Below, piece after piece: positions 17,386 through 25,829 of a DNA stretch of 64,000 nucleotides. The notes beneath the pieces were generated by a model. The model was not told where the DNA came from and searched no databases. It worked only from the letters and a program-made list of their open reading frames with translations. The number at the start of each line of letters is the position of its first letter. Within the stretch, counting starts at the first letter, position 1. Source of the stretch: CAXPZW01 sp964221845 (GTDB lineage: Bacteria > Bacteroidota > Bacteroidia > Flavobacteriales_D > Sanyastnellaceae); assembly GCA_964221845.1 (NCBI GenBank), contig CAXPZW010000026.1, positions 1-64,000 of the forward strand, read 5' to 3'. The position numbers and the translations under genes were made by a program.

Positions 17386-18671
17386 TTCGCCTTTGGTCCC
17401 CAGATGTCAACCACCGCTTGCGCTTTGCCGCAGCCTGCGTGTTCACGCACGTGTTGGAGGTAGAGCATACTTGGGTGACCGAACCTGACGAAGCACACCT
17501 CTGCTACGCGACCAACCCCGAAGGGCCGGGATTGCACATCATGCCCACAGCACTGGGCCAAATGGGTGTGTTTGATTCCGACCCCGCACCCGGCCCGTTG
17601 TGGCACGGCTGGCCCACCCTGGGTCCTACCGAGGGCGGCATTGGGTTTGATCTGCTCGGTGCGGTCGTCTTTTTGGCCGCCCGCATGGAGGAGTACGGCC
17701 ACCCGAAGCTCGACGAGCACGGGCGTTTCTCGGCCTCCGAAAGCTGGATGGGGCGCCACGGATGTTTGCAGCGCCCATTGATTGACGGTTGGGCGCAGGC
17801 GCTCGCCAAACAGCTCCGTGAACGGTTTGCCGACCTGACCTTCCCAACCCGCGCGTACAACGTGGTGAGCACCGTAGACGTGGACAGCGCCTATGCCTAC
17901 CGCGGCAAAGGATTCAAGCGCACCTTGGGCGGCTTCTTGGGAGACCTCAAGCGGGGCGATGCAGCCAACCGACGCCTGCGTTGGCAAGTGCTCCGCGGCA
18001 AGCAGTCCGATCCGTTCGACACGTACGAGACCATTCTGCAAGAACACGCGCGCCACAGCATCCCGCCGCTGTTTTTCTTCTTGGTGGCCGACTTTGACCG
18101 TCCGCACGACATCAACCTTTCGCACCGCCGACCGGCATTGCGTGCATTGGTGCTGGAACTCGCCGACCGCGCCGAGGTGGGGGTGCATCCCGGTTACCAC
18201 GCTGCTGAAAGTGCCGAGCGCCTGGCGTTGGAAATTGGGCGCGTGGCCGATCTGAAGTTGGGACAAGTGGACTACACGCGCTACCATTACCTGCGGGGCC
18301 GTTTTCCCGAGGCCTTTGTCCGTTTGGCGCACCAAGGCCTGCGCCACGACCACACCATGGGGTATGCCGATGCCTTTGGGTTCCGCACCGGAAGCTGCAC
18401 GCCCCTGCCGTTTTTTGACCTCAAAGCAGAGGTGTTGACCCCGTTGCTGTTGCATCCAACGGCCTTCATGGACACCACCGCGGTGCGCTATTTGCACTTG
18501 GATCCAGAAGCCACCGTTGCAGCAGCTGCAGCACTGGCCAAGGAGGTACGCGCCGTAAGAGGTACACTGGAATTGCTCTGGCACAACGAGGCGTGGAGCA
18601 ACTGGAAACATTGGGAAGGCTGGAGTCATGTGCCCGAAAAGGTGCTCGCCGCAGTAGGCCAGCACGCCTGA
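17382..18671 (+). CDS. Polysaccharide-deacetylase-like protein
   Basis: A protein of 429 residues resembling the Bacteroidota polysaccharide-deacetylase-like proteins. The N-terminal part has no motif I can name. The C-terminal half has a VVSTVDVDSAYAYRGKG segment (metal-binding-like D-x-D), EVGVHPGYHAA, and RYHYLRGRFPEAFVRLAHQG with GYADAFGFRTGSCTPLPFFDL, which match NodB-type motifs. No signal peptide, so it is probably cytosolic. It overlaps the epimerase start-stop by 4 nt (ATGA), pointing to a shared role in surface glycan synthesis. Substrate unknown. Confidence 0.75.
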   Translation: MIRLWSPDVNHRLRFAAACVFTHVLEVEHTWVTEPDEAHLCYATNPEGPGLHIMPTALGQMGVFDSDPAPGPLWHGWPTLGPTEGGIGFDLLGAVVFLAARMEEYGHPKLDEHGRFSASESWMGRHGCLQRPLIDGWAQALAKQLRERFADLTFPTRAYNVVSTVDVDSAYAYRGKGFKRTLGGFLGDLKRGDAANRRLRWQVLRGKQSDPFDTYETILQEHARHSIPPLFFFLVADFDRPHDINLSHRRPALRALVLELADRAEVGVHPGYHAAESAERLALEIGRVADLKLGQVDYTRYHYLRGRFPEAFVRLAHQGLRHDHTMGYADAFGFRTGSCTPLPFFDLKAEVLTPLLLHPTAFMDTTAVRYLHLDPEATVAAAAALAKEVRAVRGTLELLWHNEAWSNWKHWEGWSHVPEKVLAAVGQHA

Positions 18672-18735
18672 TTTCTGTTTTTTGCAAGCATTAACCCGCG
18701 CGCAGCCCCGGCTGCCTTACTTTCCCCTTGTCGAG

Positions 18736-19386
18736 ATGGTACATCAATTCACCCAGCACTCTTCTGTCCTCAACCGTTACCTCGCCGAATTGCGCGACGA
18801 ACACATCCAACGCGACCGCATGCGTTTCCGACGCAATTTGGAGCGCATTGGAGAAGTGGCGGCCTACGAGATTTCCAAGACGTTTGCCACAGGCGCTCTC
18901 GAGGTAACCACGCCTTTGGGCAGTGCGGATGTGACCCTGCCTTCAAACGATGTGGTGGTGGCCACCATCCTGCGCGCTGGATTGCCCATGCACACGGGAG
19001 TATTGAATGTGCTCGACGATGCGGGAAGCGCCTTTGTCTCGGCCTACCGCAAGTACACCGAGGACGACGAATTTGACATCCATGTGGAATACATCTCCAG
19101 CCCTTCGCTGGAAGGCAAGACGTTGATCTTGGTGGACCCCATGATTGCGACAGGACGCTCAATGATTCTGGCCTACAAGGCGCTGCTGGCTAAAGGGACT
19201 CCACTACACGTGCACATCGTGTCGGCCATTGCCAGCCGCGAGGGCTTGCAGTATGTGCGCCAACACGTGCCCGGCGACGCCCGCATGTGGGTGGGGGACG
19301 TGGACGATGAACTCACCGCCAAGGCCTACATCGTGCCCGGCCTCGGCGATGCCGGCGACCTGGCCTTTGGACCCAAAGACGCGTAG
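18736..19386 (+). CDS. upp: Uracil phosphoribosyltransferase
   Basis: A protein of 216 residues, a typical length, salvaging uracil to UMP with PRPP in the cytosol. Motifs: VATILRAGLPMHTGVLN, the PRPP loop LILVDPMIATGRSM, and the uracil-binding tail YIVPGLGDAGDLAFG. The ATG at 18736 (MVHQFTQHSSVLN) is chosen over a TTG at 18682 outside the family's usual N-terminus; a weak -7-like TACTTTCC lies at 18718-18725. The next gene begins directly after the stop codon. Confidence 0.96.
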   Translation: MVHQFTQHSSVLNRYLAELRDEHIQRDRMRFRRNLERIGEVAAYEISKTFATGALEVTTPLGSADVTLPSNDVVVATILRAGLPMHTGVLNVLDDAGSAFVSAYRKYTEDDEFDIHVEYISSPSLEGKTLILVDPMIATGRSMILAYKALLAKGTPLHVHIVSAIASREGLQYVRQHVPGDARMWVGDVDDELTAKAYIVPGLGDAGDLAFGPKDA

Positions 19387-19851
19387 ATGACCAAATACCT
19401 GCTGCTTATATTGGCATGGTGGGGCATGAGCATTGTGAAGTTCCTATTCACCCCCAGTTTGATGATGGCCTCCACGGCAGCAGACCAGGACAGCTGGCTG
19501 GGCCACGACTGGTCCTTTCTTGAAATTGTGGGCATCACCGCTACAGGTGCGGCCTTGGGGGTGTTCCTGTTTTATTCCTTTGGTGAACGGTTGTTTGCCT
19601 ATTTGGATTCCAACCGCACCAAGCCGCGCAAACGCTTTTCGCGCGGGTCGCGGTTCATTGCGCGCATTCGAGGGCGGTACGGGCTCACGGGTTTGTTGTT
19701 GATTTGTGGACTGATTTCGGTGCCCATCTCTTCCTTGCTGGCCGCACGGTATTACCGAGCCAACACCACCATGGCGTTGCTGGTGATGGCCTTTGCTGCT
19801 TGGGCTGTGGTACTCACCGGACTCTCTTACCTGGTTAAACTGCTGTTTTGA
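19387..19851 (+). CDS. Small integral membrane protein
   Basis: A protein of 154 residues with about four hydrophobic segments (YLLLILAWWGMSIVKFLF; VGITATGAALGVFLFYSF; GLTGLLLICGLISVPISSLLA; MALLVMAFAAWAVVLTGLSYL) and a basic cytoplasmic loop (RTKPRKRFSRGSR). No family recognised; the GLTGLLLICGLISVPISSLLAARYY part vaguely recalls small transporter-like inner-membrane proteins. Start codon abuts the upp stop and its stop overlaps the next start by 1 nt (TGATG), so it is within the upp-nucleotidase operon. Confidence 0.8.
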   Translation: MTKYLLLILAWWGMSIVKFLFTPSLMMASTAADQDSWLGHDWSFLEIVGITATGAALGVFLFYSFGERLFAYLDSNRTKPRKRFSRGSRFIARIRGRYGLTGLLLICGLISVPISSLLAARYYRANTTMALLVMAFAAWAVVLTGLSYLVKLLF

Positions 19852-20558
19852 TGCCCCGATACCCCCACGTCATTTTCGACCTCGACCACACCCTGTGGGA
19901 CTTTGAGCGCAACTCCCGGGCTGCGCTGGGTGAACTCTACACTGAGTTTGCACTGGACACGTCCAGCGAAACGCCGTTTGAGGTGTTTTTCAAACGCTAC
20001 CAGCGGCACAACAACAACTGCTGGCAGCTTTACCGCAAAGGGAACATGGACAAGGAAACCCTGCGTGTGGAGCGCTTCCGACGCGCCTTTGTGGACATCG
20101 GAGAGGAACGCTTGGACCTGATTCCTGACTTGGCCGATGCGTACCTGGATCGCGCCCCCCGCCAACCGCATTTGTTCGAAGGCACCGTGGACATGCTCAC
20201 TTCCTTGCAGGATCGCGGCGTGCAGCTGCATCTGCTGACCAACGGTTTTGAAGAAGTGCAGGTCATTAAGCTGGCCTGCTCCGGATTGGACCGCTTCTTC
20301 GACACGTTCTACTCCCCCGAAACCCTCGGGGTCAAAAAGCCCCACCCGAATGCCTTTACCACGGTGATGGACGCCCATTGGGCCCGCCCCGAGGAGTGCT
20401 TGATGGTGGGCGACGACTTGCAAGTGGATGTGCTAGGCGCTCAAAAAGTGGGCATCCACGGGGTGTACTTCAACCCCAAGGCCATCCCGCACAAAAGCAA
20501 GCCGCGTTATGAAGTGCAGCACCTCCAAGAGCTGTTGCCCATTGTACTCAACCCGTAA
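19851..20558 (+). CDS. YjjG-family HAD pyrimidine 5'-nucleotidase
   Basis: A protein of 235 residues with HAD motif I (FDLDHTLWDFERNS), motif II (LLTNG), motif III lysine (LGVKKPHPNAF) and motif IV (MVGDDLQVDVLGAQ). YjjG-type enzymes dephosphorylate nucleoside monophosphates, including non-canonical pyrimidine nucleotides, which cleans the nucleotide pool. The ATG at 19851 overlaps the previous stop; a TTG directly before it is not needed. Position after upp fits pyrimidine metabolism. Confidence 0.92.
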   Translation: MPRYPHVIFDLDHTLWDFERNSRAALGELYTEFALDTSSETPFEVFFKRYQRHNNNCWQLYRKGNMDKETLRVERFRRAFVDIGEERLDLIPDLADAYLDRAPRQPHLFEGTVDMLTSLQDRGVQLHLLTNGFEEVQVIKLACSGLDRFFDTFYSPETLGVKKPHPNAFTTVMDAHWARPEECLMVGDDLQVDVLGAQKVGIHGVYFNPKAIPHKSKPRYEVQHLQELLPIVLNP

Positions 20559-20563
20559 ATTCG
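20556..20563 (+). promoter_or_regulatory. -7-like box overlapping the nucleotidase stop codon
   Basis: TAAATTCG begins with the TAA stop of the nucleotidase and ends 4 nt before the ATG of the DUF3467 gene. If used, the mRNA would have essentially no leader. Confidence 0.4.
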
Positions 20564-20567
20564 CCCC

Positions 20568-20882
20568 ATGGCTGAAAACACGAAACCCCAACTCACCATC
20601 GACCTGCCGGAAGAACTGGCAGAAGGCACCTACGCCAACCTCGCGGTGATCACCCATTCTCCCACCGAATTTGTGCTGGATTTCATCCGCATGATGCCGG
20701 GCATGCCCAAGGCGCGGGTACAGTCGCGCATGATTCTGACTCCGCAACACGCCAAGCGTTTGATGCGTGCGTTGAACGACAACTTGAACAAGTACGAGAG
20801 CCAGCACGGCCCCATCAAAGACGTGGCCTCACCGGAGGTGAAGATGCCCATGCACTTTGGCGGGCCCAAAGGCGAAGCTTAA
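20568..20882 (+). CDS. DUF3467 protein
   Basis: A 104-residue soluble protein with the DUF3467 pattern: YANLAVITHSPTEFVLDFIRMMPGMPKARVQSRMILTPQHAKRL, then a helical segment and a tail (MPMHFGGPKGEA). The family is common in Bacteroidota and other bacteria and has no assigned function. Its TAA stop and the TAA stop of the convergent dihydroorotase-like gene share the tetranucleotide TTAA, so the two reading frames overlap by 4 nt. Confidence 0.9.
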   Translation: MAENTKPQLTIDLPEELAEGTYANLAVITHSPTEFVLDFIRMMPGMPKARVQSRMILTPQHAKRLMRALNDNLNKYESQHGPIKDVASPEVKMPMHFGGPKGEA

Positions 20883-22126
20883 CCGCGAATCACATCCACC
20901 ACGTGCCCATCAAGGGTGTGCCCATCAAAGGGGCTGAGGGTGGATTTTGAAGCCAGTTTGGCGGCATTGACCGCTGTGCTGCCTGTGGGGTTGAAGAGGG
21001 TCAGGTTGGCCGGGGCGCCCGCCTCAATCACCGGAGCTTCTTGCCCCAGGATGCGGCGCGGTGCCAGTGCCAAACGTTCGGCCACCAGCTCGGGCGTGCA
21101 TTTGTCGCCCAGGGCGGCTTGCAGCGCAGGGTAGGTGGTTTCGATGCTGGCAAATCCCCAGTCCGCGTGTTCGAACTCGCGGGCTTTGCTTTCGATGTCT
21201 TGCGGAGAGTGGTCCGAACAGACCACATCGATGGTTCCGTCCAACACCGCTTTGCGCAGCGCTTTGACGTCCGCATTTCCGCGGTAGGGGGGCAATACTT
21301 TGTGTTGGGTGTCAAACCCGCCCAAGGCCTCGTCGCTGAAGTAGAGGTGGTGGGCCGATACGCCGCAGGTCACCTGCAATCCTTCTTTTTTCGCAGCCTT
21401 GATCAGGGCCACCGATCGGGCCGAGCTCACCAGCAGTACGTGCATGCGTCCGCCGGTGTAGCGGAGCAAATCCAAATCGCGCGAGAGGCGCAATTCTTCA
21501 CTCAAGCTGGGCAATCCTTGCAGGCCGAGCGATACGCTCATGGGGCCTTCGTGCATGACGCCTTTGGTGGCCACGCCGTCGTCCCACGGGAAGCTGAGGA
21601 TGAGTCCGTTAAAGCCACGGGCGTAGTCCAGCGCACGGGTCATGAGTTCGGTGCGGTTGACCGGGCGTTTGTAGTCGGTAAAGGCCACAGCGCCTGCGCG
21701 GTGCATGTCGGCCATCTCAGAGAGTTGGCGTCCGTCGCGGTCGGCTGAGAGGGTGCCTGCTACCAGTAGTTCGGTGCGGTGCCCTTGGGCTTTGCGCAGG
21801 GCATACTCGACGGCGGCTTTGCCGGAGACCGGGGGGTGGGTGGCGGGCATCGCCACCACGCCGGTGAAACCACCTGCGGCAGCTGCGTCCAATCCGGTAT
21901 GCAAATCTTCTTTCCACTCTTCGCCTGGATCGCGGAATTGGGCGGCCATGTCCACCCAGCCGGGAGACACGTGGAGGCCTTTTTCGCGCACCACGTGCTT
22001 GGGCACATCGGTGATGTTGGCGGCGACTTCCTCAATGCGTCCGCGGGCGATCAGCAGATCGCGTTTTTTGCCGTGGTGGGGCGAGCGCGGGTCGGCGATG
22101 ACCGCGCTTTGGATGAGCTGTTTCAT
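20879..22126 (-). CDS. Dihydroorotase-like amidohydrolase lacking the metal-binding HxH (PyrC'-like)
   Basis: A protein of 415 residues with the overall architecture of class I dihydroorotases: LLIARGRIEEVAANI, SPGWVDM, TGVVAMPATHP, VSAHHLYFSDEAL, KVLPPYRGNADVKALRKA, VCSDHSPQDIESK, APANLTLFNP. The metal-binding HxH that normally precedes Arg in the DxHxHxR signature is replaced by AAQFRDPG, while the Asp in SDH remains and the H of the usual DHAPH is Gln. This matches non-catalytic PyrC' subunits known to pair with aspartate carbamoyltransferase, or it may have another role. It starts 15 nt after the BatA-type gene and was probably transcribed with it. Confidence 0.88.
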   Translation of the reverse strand: MKQLIQSAVIADPRSPHHGKKRDLLIARGRIEEVAANITDVPKHVVREKGLHVSPGWVDMAAQFRDPGEEWKEDLHTGLDAAAAGGFTGVVAMPATHPPVSGKAAVEYALRKAQGHRTELLVAGTLSADRDGRQLSEMADMHRAGAVAFTDYKRPVNRTELMTRALDYARGFNGLILSFPWDDGVATKGVMHEGPMSVSLGLQGLPSLSEELRLSRDLDLLRYTGGRMHVLLVSSARSVALIKAAKKEGLQVTCGVSAHHLYFSDEALGGFDTQHKVLPPYRGNADVKALRKAVLDGTIDVVCSDHSPQDIESKAREFEHADWGFASIETTYPALQAALGDKCTPELVAERLALAPRRILGQEAPVIEAGAPANLTLFNPTGSTAVNAAKLASKSTLSPFDGHTLDGHVVDVIRG

Positions 22127-22141
22127 ACCGAAGAAGTTGGA

Positions 22142-24187
22142 CTACCGGGGCCAGAACTTGATCAACAGGATCTCGATGGCCAGGAAAATCAGCGCTAAGA
22201 TGATAAATGAATACCACATCTGAAATCCGCTGTCCAATTCGGCCACTTGCTTGCGCAGGGTTTCCAGGTCGCCGTCCAAGATGCTGAAGGTGCCGAGGTT
22301 GGCTGCGTCCAGGGCTTCCCGGAAATCGCCCTTGGAATAGGTGTCCAGCGCACTCTCCGATCGGGAGTAGTTGAAGCTGGCCACACCCACCTTGTCGGTG
22401 CCCAGGGCGATGTTGTAGTTGCCCGCCACCAGTTCCTGTTGGCGAGGGAAGAGTTCAGTGCTGCTGGCCACGCGACGGTTTTCCGGAAGGAATTCCAGGT
22501 TGTTGCCGGCGTGCTGCATGCGGAAAACCTGGTCGCCCGGGGCTTGTTGGTTGCGCAGGGTGATGGCACTCTCAGCACCAATCGTGTAATACAGCGGAGA
22601 CGAAGGTTGGCTGAACTCGGCCATGCGCAGCGCTGAGGTCACAAAAAAGGCGTGCTGGGCAAACGACCCGCCGGCGGGGCTAAGCGGAGAGGCAATCCAA
22701 TACAAATGCCCTTCACCGCGCGGAATGCGGCTGAAAAACGGTTGGCCGTTTTGCAAGTCCAACAGGCGCTGCTCACCGCTGCGGCTATCCGGGGTGCGGC
22801 CGTACCAGATGCGGGCCTTGGGCAAATCCACGTTCGAAGGCATGGCCTCGAAGATGCCGCGGTACAGCGGGTGATCCAAGTTGATGGAGGCCACCTTGGT
22901 TTCCGAGGCTTGGCGGCCAGCAATGGGGGCAGCGCCAATGGCCGTGAGCAAACGGCTGTAAGTGGTCAGGTCCGCATTTTCAGCGGGAACCAAAGCCACC
23001 GAACCGCCGCCGTCGAGGAAGGCCAGCAATTCGTTTTCCAACCCGCTGGAGATGCGCCCGAGCTGGTTGAGCAGCAGCAGGTTTTGATCCGCGAGTTCGC
23101 TGTAGTCCACCTGGTTGGCGGCAATGCGCTTGTGAGTGTAGTAAGGGTCGTCTGCAAAGACCTTCTCAAAGTAGCCTCCGGCTTCGGTTCCGGTGAGCTC
23201 CAGCACTTTGAGCTGGCGGGCCACGCGGTACGAGAAGTAAAAGTCGTCGTCGTACACGATGGGGTGGTCGTCGATGCTCACGCGGGCTTGTTTGAAGCCG
23301 GGTTCGCTGTGCGAGAAGTACAGGGCGGTATCGGTCACCAGTCCGGGCTGTACCGCAAAGCTTCCTAGGGCCTTTTGCTGGCCGTCAATCGTGAGTTTGA
23401 TGGGGATGTTTTCAAGTCCGGTTTCGGCCGTGTTGCGCAGGCGAATGTTCAAGCGCTCGCTCTGGTTGAGTTGGCGCACCGGGGTGTCAAACCACACCGA
23501 GTCGATGTAAACGTTGGCCGCGTTTTCGACGGCGCTGGGCACCATGCGCACGGCTACGGTGCTGTCGGGGCGGATGGCTTCTACATCGTGGGTGCTGCGT
23601 TGCAAATCGCTGAGGATGTACGCCGATTTGCGGGCGTTTTCGCTGGTAGCCAGCGCGTCACGTTGGCGCAGCATCACTTCGCTCAGAGGACGGGCCTGCG
23701 GCGAAATCTGCACCTCCTCGATCCATTCGATGACTTCTTCTTGGTTGACCAGGCGTTGGTGGCGACCTTCAAAATCGCAGGTCAGCAATTGGAATTGATC
23801 GGTGGGGGCGTAGACCTCCGCAATCTCCAGCGCTTTGTTCTTGGCGAGTTCCAAGAGTTGGCCGTCCGCGTTTTCGGCCTCCATGGAAAAGGAGTTGTCG
23901 ATGAAGATGCTCACCGCTTGGGCGTCGTCGGAAACTGCGGCGTCTTCTTTCGGAAAGAAGGGTTGGGCATAGGCAAACACCACTGCGGTGATGGCCAGCA
24001 TGCGGGCAATCAAAATCAGCAAGTGCTTGATTCGGCTCTTGCTTTGGGTTTGCTGCTTGATCTCGTTGAGGAAGGCCACGTTGGAGAACTTCACGCGGCG
24101 AAACTTCCGGAAATTGAACAGGTGGACGATGATGGGAATGGTCACCGCCGAGAGCGCCCACAGTATTTCCGGATGGAGAAATTGCAT
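22142..24187 (-). CDS. BatA-type membrane protein with von Willebrand A-like domain
   Basis: A protein of 681 residues. The N-terminus is the BatA double-membrane-segment domain (MQFLHPEILWALSAVTIPIIVHLFNFRKFRRVKFSNVAFL; second segment ARMLAITAVVFAYAQPFF). It continues with a vWA-like region bearing a MIDAS-type DNSFSM, a long extracytoplasmic beta-rich part and a C-terminal membrane anchor (WYSFIILALIFLAIEILLI). The family is frequent in Bacteroidota beside aerotolerance-type operons; molecular function is not established. Here no MoxR ATPase or other Bat gene is adjacent. The ATG at 24187 follows a -7 box by 6 nt. Confidence 0.87.
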   Translation of the reverse strand: MQFLHPEILWALSAVTIPIIVHLFNFRKFRRVKFSNVAFLNEIKQQTQSKSRIKHLLILIARMLAITAVVFAYAQPFFPKEDAAVSDDAQAVSIFIDNSFSMEAENADGQLLELAKNKALEIAEVYAPTDQFQLLTCDFEGRHQRLVNQEEVIEWIEEVQISPQARPLSEVMLRQRDALATSENARKSAYILSDLQRSTHDVEAIRPDSTVAVRMVPSAVENAANVYIDSVWFDTPVRQLNQSERLNIRLRNTAETGLENIPIKLTIDGQQKALGSFAVQPGLVTDTALYFSHSEPGFKQARVSIDDHPIVYDDDFYFSYRVARQLKVLELTGTEAGGYFEKVFADDPYYTHKRIAANQVDYSELADQNLLLLNQLGRISSGLENELLAFLDGGGSVALVPAENADLTTYSRLLTAIGAAPIAGRQASETKVASINLDHPLYRGIFEAMPSNVDLPKARIWYGRTPDSRSGEQRLLDLQNGQPFFSRIPRGEGHLYWIASPLSPAGGSFAQHAFFVTSALRMAEFSQPSSPLYYTIGAESAITLRNQQAPGDQVFRMQHAGNNLEFLPENRRVASSTELFPRQQELVAGNYNIALGTDKVGVASFNYSRSESALDTYSKGDFREALDAANLGTFSILDGDLETLRKQVAELDSGFQMWYSFIILALIFLAIEILLIKFWPR

Positions 24188-24193
24188 GACCGC

Positions 24194-24201
24194 CAAAGAT
24201 A
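24194..24201 (-). promoter_or_regulatory. -7 box (TATCTTTG) for the BatA-type gene
   Basis: Perfect TAnnTTTG on the minus strand, ending 6 nt before the ATG at 24187, which leaves room for almost no leader. Confidence 0.6.
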
Positions 24202-24258
24202 TCGGATTTGCCCCCCGGTTCCTGCCCCCGGCTAACAACAAGTGTGAACGCGCGCACC

Positions 24259-24266
24259 TACCTTTG
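24259..24266 (+). promoter_or_regulatory. -7 box (TACCTTTG) for the TIGR02757 gene
   Basis: Perfect TAnnTTTG ending 4 nt before the ATG at 24271 (TACCTTTGCTCCATG), so transcription probably begins at or next to the start codon. Confidence 0.65.
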
Positions 24267-24270
24267 CTCC

Positions 24271-25044
24271 ATGCCTACCCAAGCCCAGTTGCGTGCCTTG
24301 CTCAACGCCAAAGTCCAGGCCTTCAACCAACCCGGTTTCATTGCCGACGACCCGGTGAGTCTGCCCCACCGCTACTCCGATCCTGTGGACCGAGAAGTGA
24401 GCGGATTTTTGGCGGCCACCATCGCTTGGGGCAACCGCAAAACCATCCTGAACAGCGCCTCCAAACTGTGCGCACTCATGGACGACGCACCGCGTCAATT
24501 TTTGCTGGAACACTCGCCCCAAGACCTGCGCCGTTTTGAAGGCTTTGTGCACCGCACCTTCAACGGCGACGACGCCTTGTTCTTCATCGGACGCTTGGCT
24601 CAATTGTACCGGAGCGGGAGCGGGTTGGAGGACCTGTTTACCTCCAGCTTTGCCCAGTGCGGAAATCTGTCAGAGGCCATCGGCGCGGCCAAGGACGTGT
24701 TCTTTGATGCGCCCCACTTGGAGCGCACGCGCAAGCACTTCTCGGATCCGCGCAAAGGGTCTGCGGCCAAGCGGCTCAACATGTACCTGCGTTGGATGGT
24801 CCGCAGCGATCAAGGGGGAGTCGACTTTGGCCAGTGGAAAGGGATTCCCATGTCGGCGTTGCGCATGCCGTTGGATGTGCACACGGGCAACGTAGCCCGC
24901 CACCTGGGCCTGCTCACCCGCAAACAAAACGACTGGAAGGCCGTTGAAGAACTCACCGCAGCCTTGGCCAAATTCGACCCTGAGGATCCCGTTAAGTACG
25001 ATTTTGCCCTGTTTGGAATGGGCGCTGTGGAAGGGGTGCGTTAG
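24271..25044 (+). CDS. TIGR02757 family protein (DUF2400)
   Basis: A protein of 257 residues, soluble. Family-typical segments: DPVSLPHRYSDPVDREVSGFLAATIAWGNRKTI, SAAKRLNMYLRWMVR, GIPMSALRMPLDVHTGNVARHLGL and PVKYDFALFGMGAVEG. The fold resembles helix-hairpin-helix DNA glycosylases, but the role is unassigned. The ATG at 24271 is fixed by the -7 box directly upstream. Its TAG stop overlaps the TAA stop of the convergent CpsB-like gene. Confidence 0.9.
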   Translation: MPTQAQLRALLNAKVQAFNQPGFIADDPVSLPHRYSDPVDREVSGFLAATIAWGNRKTILNSASKLCALMDDAPRQFLLEHSPQDLRRFEGFVHRTFNGDDALFFIGRLAQLYRSGSGLEDLFTSSFAQCGNLSEAIGAAKDVFFDAPHLERTRKHFSDPRKGSAAKRLNMYLRWMVRSDQGGVDFGQWKGIPMSALRMPLDVHTGNVARHLGLLTRKQNDWKAVEELTAALAKFDPEDPVKYDFALFGMGAVEGVR

Positions 25045-25805
25045 CCGAAGTGCTGCAGCAACTCGCGGTTGCGGCATTGTCCGGATTCCAACCACTCGGC
25101 CAGTGCACGGTTGTAGCGGGCCTGGCGTGAAATTTTGAGGTGGTTGGCGTTGTGGCAATCGGTGCCGATGAAACTCACGATGCCTGCGCGCAACAACTTT
25201 TCGGCCACCTTTTTGACCTGTGGCGAATACACGCCGGTCAATGAATTGAGGTTGACTTGCAGCAGCACGCCTTTGTCGTGCAAGTCTTGGTACTTCTCAA
25301 AGTCGTGGTGCCAGTAGGGGTAGCGCTCCGGGTGGGCGAGGATGGGTTTGTAGCCCGCCAATTGCATGTTGAACAGTGCGCGCCCCAGAATCTCGGGCGG
25401 AGTCACAAATCCCAATTCAAACAGCAAAAAGTTGTCGCCGAAGGTCAGGATGTCCTTAGCGGCCAACAGCTCCTCAAACCACTCGTCCAAGTAGTATTCG
25501 GCGGCTACCGCAAAAGGCATATGGATGCCGCGTACACGGAGTGCTTCGCGCACTTGGTCGGCGCCTTTGCGCAGGGTGTCGGAGCTGTTGCGGTAAAAGT
25601 CGCTCATGACGTGCGGGGTAGTGATCACCCCTTCGTACCCGAGCTCGGCCATGCCCTCGAGTATGGCCAGAGTTTCGTCCATTTCCTTGGAGCCATCATC
25701 CACCCCGGGAATCAGGTGTGAATGCATGTCCACCCCCAAAGCCGATAGCGAAACCGGCTCGCGGCGGGGTTTGTCTTGGGTAAACCGTTTGAAGAGACGA
25801 CGCAC
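25041..25805 (-). CDS. CpsB/YwqE-type PHP tyrosine-protein phosphatase
   Basis: A protein of 254 residues with a PHP metal site: DMHSHLIPGVDDGS, TTPHVMSDFY, AAEYYLDEWF, LAHPERYPYW and GTDCHNANH. Characterised members (CpsB, YwqE) remove phosphate from tyrosine kinases and partners controlling capsule or exopolysaccharide export. The gene follows rfbB by 24 nt on the same strand, in agreement with a polysaccharide context; no BY-kinase is in the window. Confidence 0.9.
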   Translation of the reverse strand: MRRLFKRFTQDKPRREPVSLSALGVDMHSHLIPGVDDGSKEMDETLAILEGMAELGYEGVITTPHVMSDFYRNSSDTLRKGADQVREALRVRGIHMPFAVAAEYYLDEWFEELLAAKDILTFGDNFLLFELGFVTPPEILGRALFNMQLAGYKPILAHPERYPYWHHDFEKYQDLHDKGVLLQVNLNSLTGVYSPQVKKVAEKLLRAGIVSFIGTDCHNANHLKISRQARYNRALAEWLESGQCRNRELLQHFG

Positions 25806-25829
25806 AACGGCGAAGGTAAGGCCCGCGGA

